This document shows positions 62,803 through 64,000 of a stretch of 64,000 nt of DNA, piece after piece (within the stretch, counting starts at the first letter, position 1; each line of letters starts with the position of its first letter). Source of the DNA: Neoechinorhynchus agilis (Eukaryota; Acanthocephala). Both the position numbers and the translations under genes were made by a program. The notes under the pieces were generated by a model. It worked only from the letters and a program-made list of their open reading frames with translations. It ran no database searches and was not told the DNA's origin. The DNA is taken from positions 558,001 through 622,000 of the forward strand of contig CM121341.1 of NCBI GenBank assembly GCA_051530055.1, given 5' to 3'.

Positions 62803-64000
62803 ACTGCACTTGTTGCATGGGATTTTATATACTCCTTGATCTGTATTTCTTACATTCCTCTTTTTTAGGATCCCGGTTATGGTAGGACCTTTCCTGCTTC
62901 TGATTCTAACTCTGAGCAATGATTTGTGCAGGCAGTTTAGTTTTCTGAATGAGACATCACTGACGAAGTTGAAGAGGACATATTTGATTGTGTTTTGTGT
63001 GGTTTGTATTTTTTCGCCGATGGCGTTGCGATACCGATTGAATCCCTTTCGAATTATCCATTGGGGATAGCCACTGCACTTGTTGCATGGGATTTTATAT
63101 ACTCCTTGATCTGTATTTCTTACATTCCTCTTTTTTAGGATCCCGGTTATGGTAGGACCTTTCCTGCTTCTGATTCTAACTCTGAGCAATGATTTGTGCA
63201 GGCAGTTTAGTTTTCTGAATGAGACATCACTGACGAAGTTGAAGAGGACATATTTGATTGTGTTTTGTGTGGTTTGTATTTTTTCGCCGATGGCGTTGCG
63301 ATACCGATTGAATCCCTTTCGAATTATCCATTGGGGATAGCCACTGCACTTGTTGCATGGGATTTTATATACTCCTTGATCTGTATTTCTTACATTCCTC
63401 TTTTTTAGGATCCCGGTTATGGTAGGACCTTTCCTGCTTCTGATTCTAACTCTGAGCAATGATTTGTGCAGGCAGTTTAGTTTTCTGAATGAGACATCAC
63501 TGACGAAGTTGAAGAGGACATATTTGATTGTGTTTTGTGTGGTTTGTATTTTTCGCCGATGGCGTTGCGATACCGATTGAATCCCTTTCGAATTATCCAT
63601 TGGGGATAGCCACTGCACTTGTTGCATGGGATTTTATATACTCCTTGATCTGTATTTCTTACATTCCTCTTTTTTAGGATCCCGGTTATGGTAGGACCTT
63701 TCCTGCTTCTGATTCTAACTCTGAGCAATGATTTGTGCAGGCAGTTTAGTTTTCTGAATGAGACATCACTGACGAAGTTGAAGAGGACATATTTGATTGT
63801 GTTTTGTGTGGTTTGTATTTTTTCGCCGATGGCGTTGCGATACCGATTGAATCCCTTTCGAATTATCCATTGGGGATAGCCACTGCACTTGTTGCATGGG
63901 ATTTTATATACTCCTTGATCTGTATTTCTTACATTCCTCTTTTTTAGGATCCCGGTTATGGTAGGACCTTTCCTGCTTCTGATTCTAACTCTGAGCAATG
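62803..64000. repeat. 270-bp tandem array derived from the Penelope-like frame
   Basis: ACTGCACTTGTTGCATGG recurs at 62,803, 63,073, 63,343, 63,612 and 63,882 (spacing 270, 270, 269, 270). Units look identical apart from the lost base, and the array continues beyond the window. Confidence 0.95.

Larger units (their letters stand above)
62365..64000 (-). mobile_element. Penelope-like element, endonuclease end, with internal tandem amplification
   Basis: The C-terminal part has a GIY-YIG endonuclease: VYKIPCNKC, TYIGQTKQGLKKRVQQHK, a histidine region (SNHQEKTQH) and the catalytic-type Glu in RRKLELEV. This combination marks Penelope-like retroelements. The reading frame ends KTDEVNTTFTKYF at 62,365, overlapping a hammerhead-like core. 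Upstream, a 90-codon unit ending in VYKIPCNKC is repeated in frame at least four times before the frame shifts in the third unit (one T missing near 63,550). The RT domain is not in the window. Confidence 0.75.

Noticed and set aside
63070-64000. 270-bp repeats as a CRISPR array
   Set aside because: Units are identical along their whole length with no spacers, and they encode part of a Penelope-like protein.

Overview
The window is animal nuclear DNA from an unidentified invertebrate. It is AT-rich, holds an axonemal (ciliary) dynein heavy chain, small genes that seem to use introns of about 50 nt, a 92-bp satellite, and many retroelements typical of metazoans: Ty3/gypsy of CsRn1-like and Mag-like type, LINEs with a restriction-like endonuclease, an RTE-like LINE piece and a Penelope-like element. 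No protein here fixes the species. The dynein argues against organisms without motile axonemes, such as nematodes.

Layout. 1-10.43 kb (minus): most of an outer-arm dynein heavy chain of the DNAH5/DNAH8 type as one uninterrupted open frame, leaving the window at its 3' end. 10.86-13.87 kb (minus): a damaged LINE, followed by a 21-bp minisatellite (13.88-14.38 kb). 14.43-16.7 kb: a small stefin-like (cysteine protease inhibitor) gene and exon pieces of two small minus-strand host genes. 16.7-48.27 kb: a large 92-bp satellite domain that changes orientation twice (near 34.5 and 46.6 kb). It is split by a CsRn1-like gypsy element (19.46-23.64), a LINE (26.23-29.34), a LINE fragment joined to a second gypsy element (29.51-33.79) and a Mag-like element (39.39-42.76).

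48.27-52.6 kb: another broken Mag-like element with a tRNA-Ser primer site and a SINE inside it. 52.6-64 kb: a mosaic of duplicated small host genes and retroelement ends. It has two near-identical copies of a secreted, probably GPI-anchored three-finger (Ly6/uPAR-like) protein gene in 1.95-kb blocks 5,059 bp apart, a second copy of the stefin-like gene, an RTE-like endonuclease remnant, several inverted repeats, and a Penelope-like element whose GIY-YIG region has been amplified into a 270-bp tandem array running off the right edge.

The most unusual signal is a recurring motif, CUGANGA + hairpin + GAAA + a short AT palindrome ending UUC, which is the core of a hammerhead ribozyme. It ends the Penelope-like reading frame (62.37 kb) and recurs as back-to-back divergent pairs inside inverted repeats at 53.7/54.0, 55.6/55.7, 57.5/57.7 and 60.6/60.7 kb. 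This suggests a dispersed family of Penelope-derived, ribozyme-bearing elements. Other points are the apparently intronless 3,476-codon dynein frame, a possible in-frame 51-nt intron in both stefin-like copies, and the satellite's higher-order and inverted structure.
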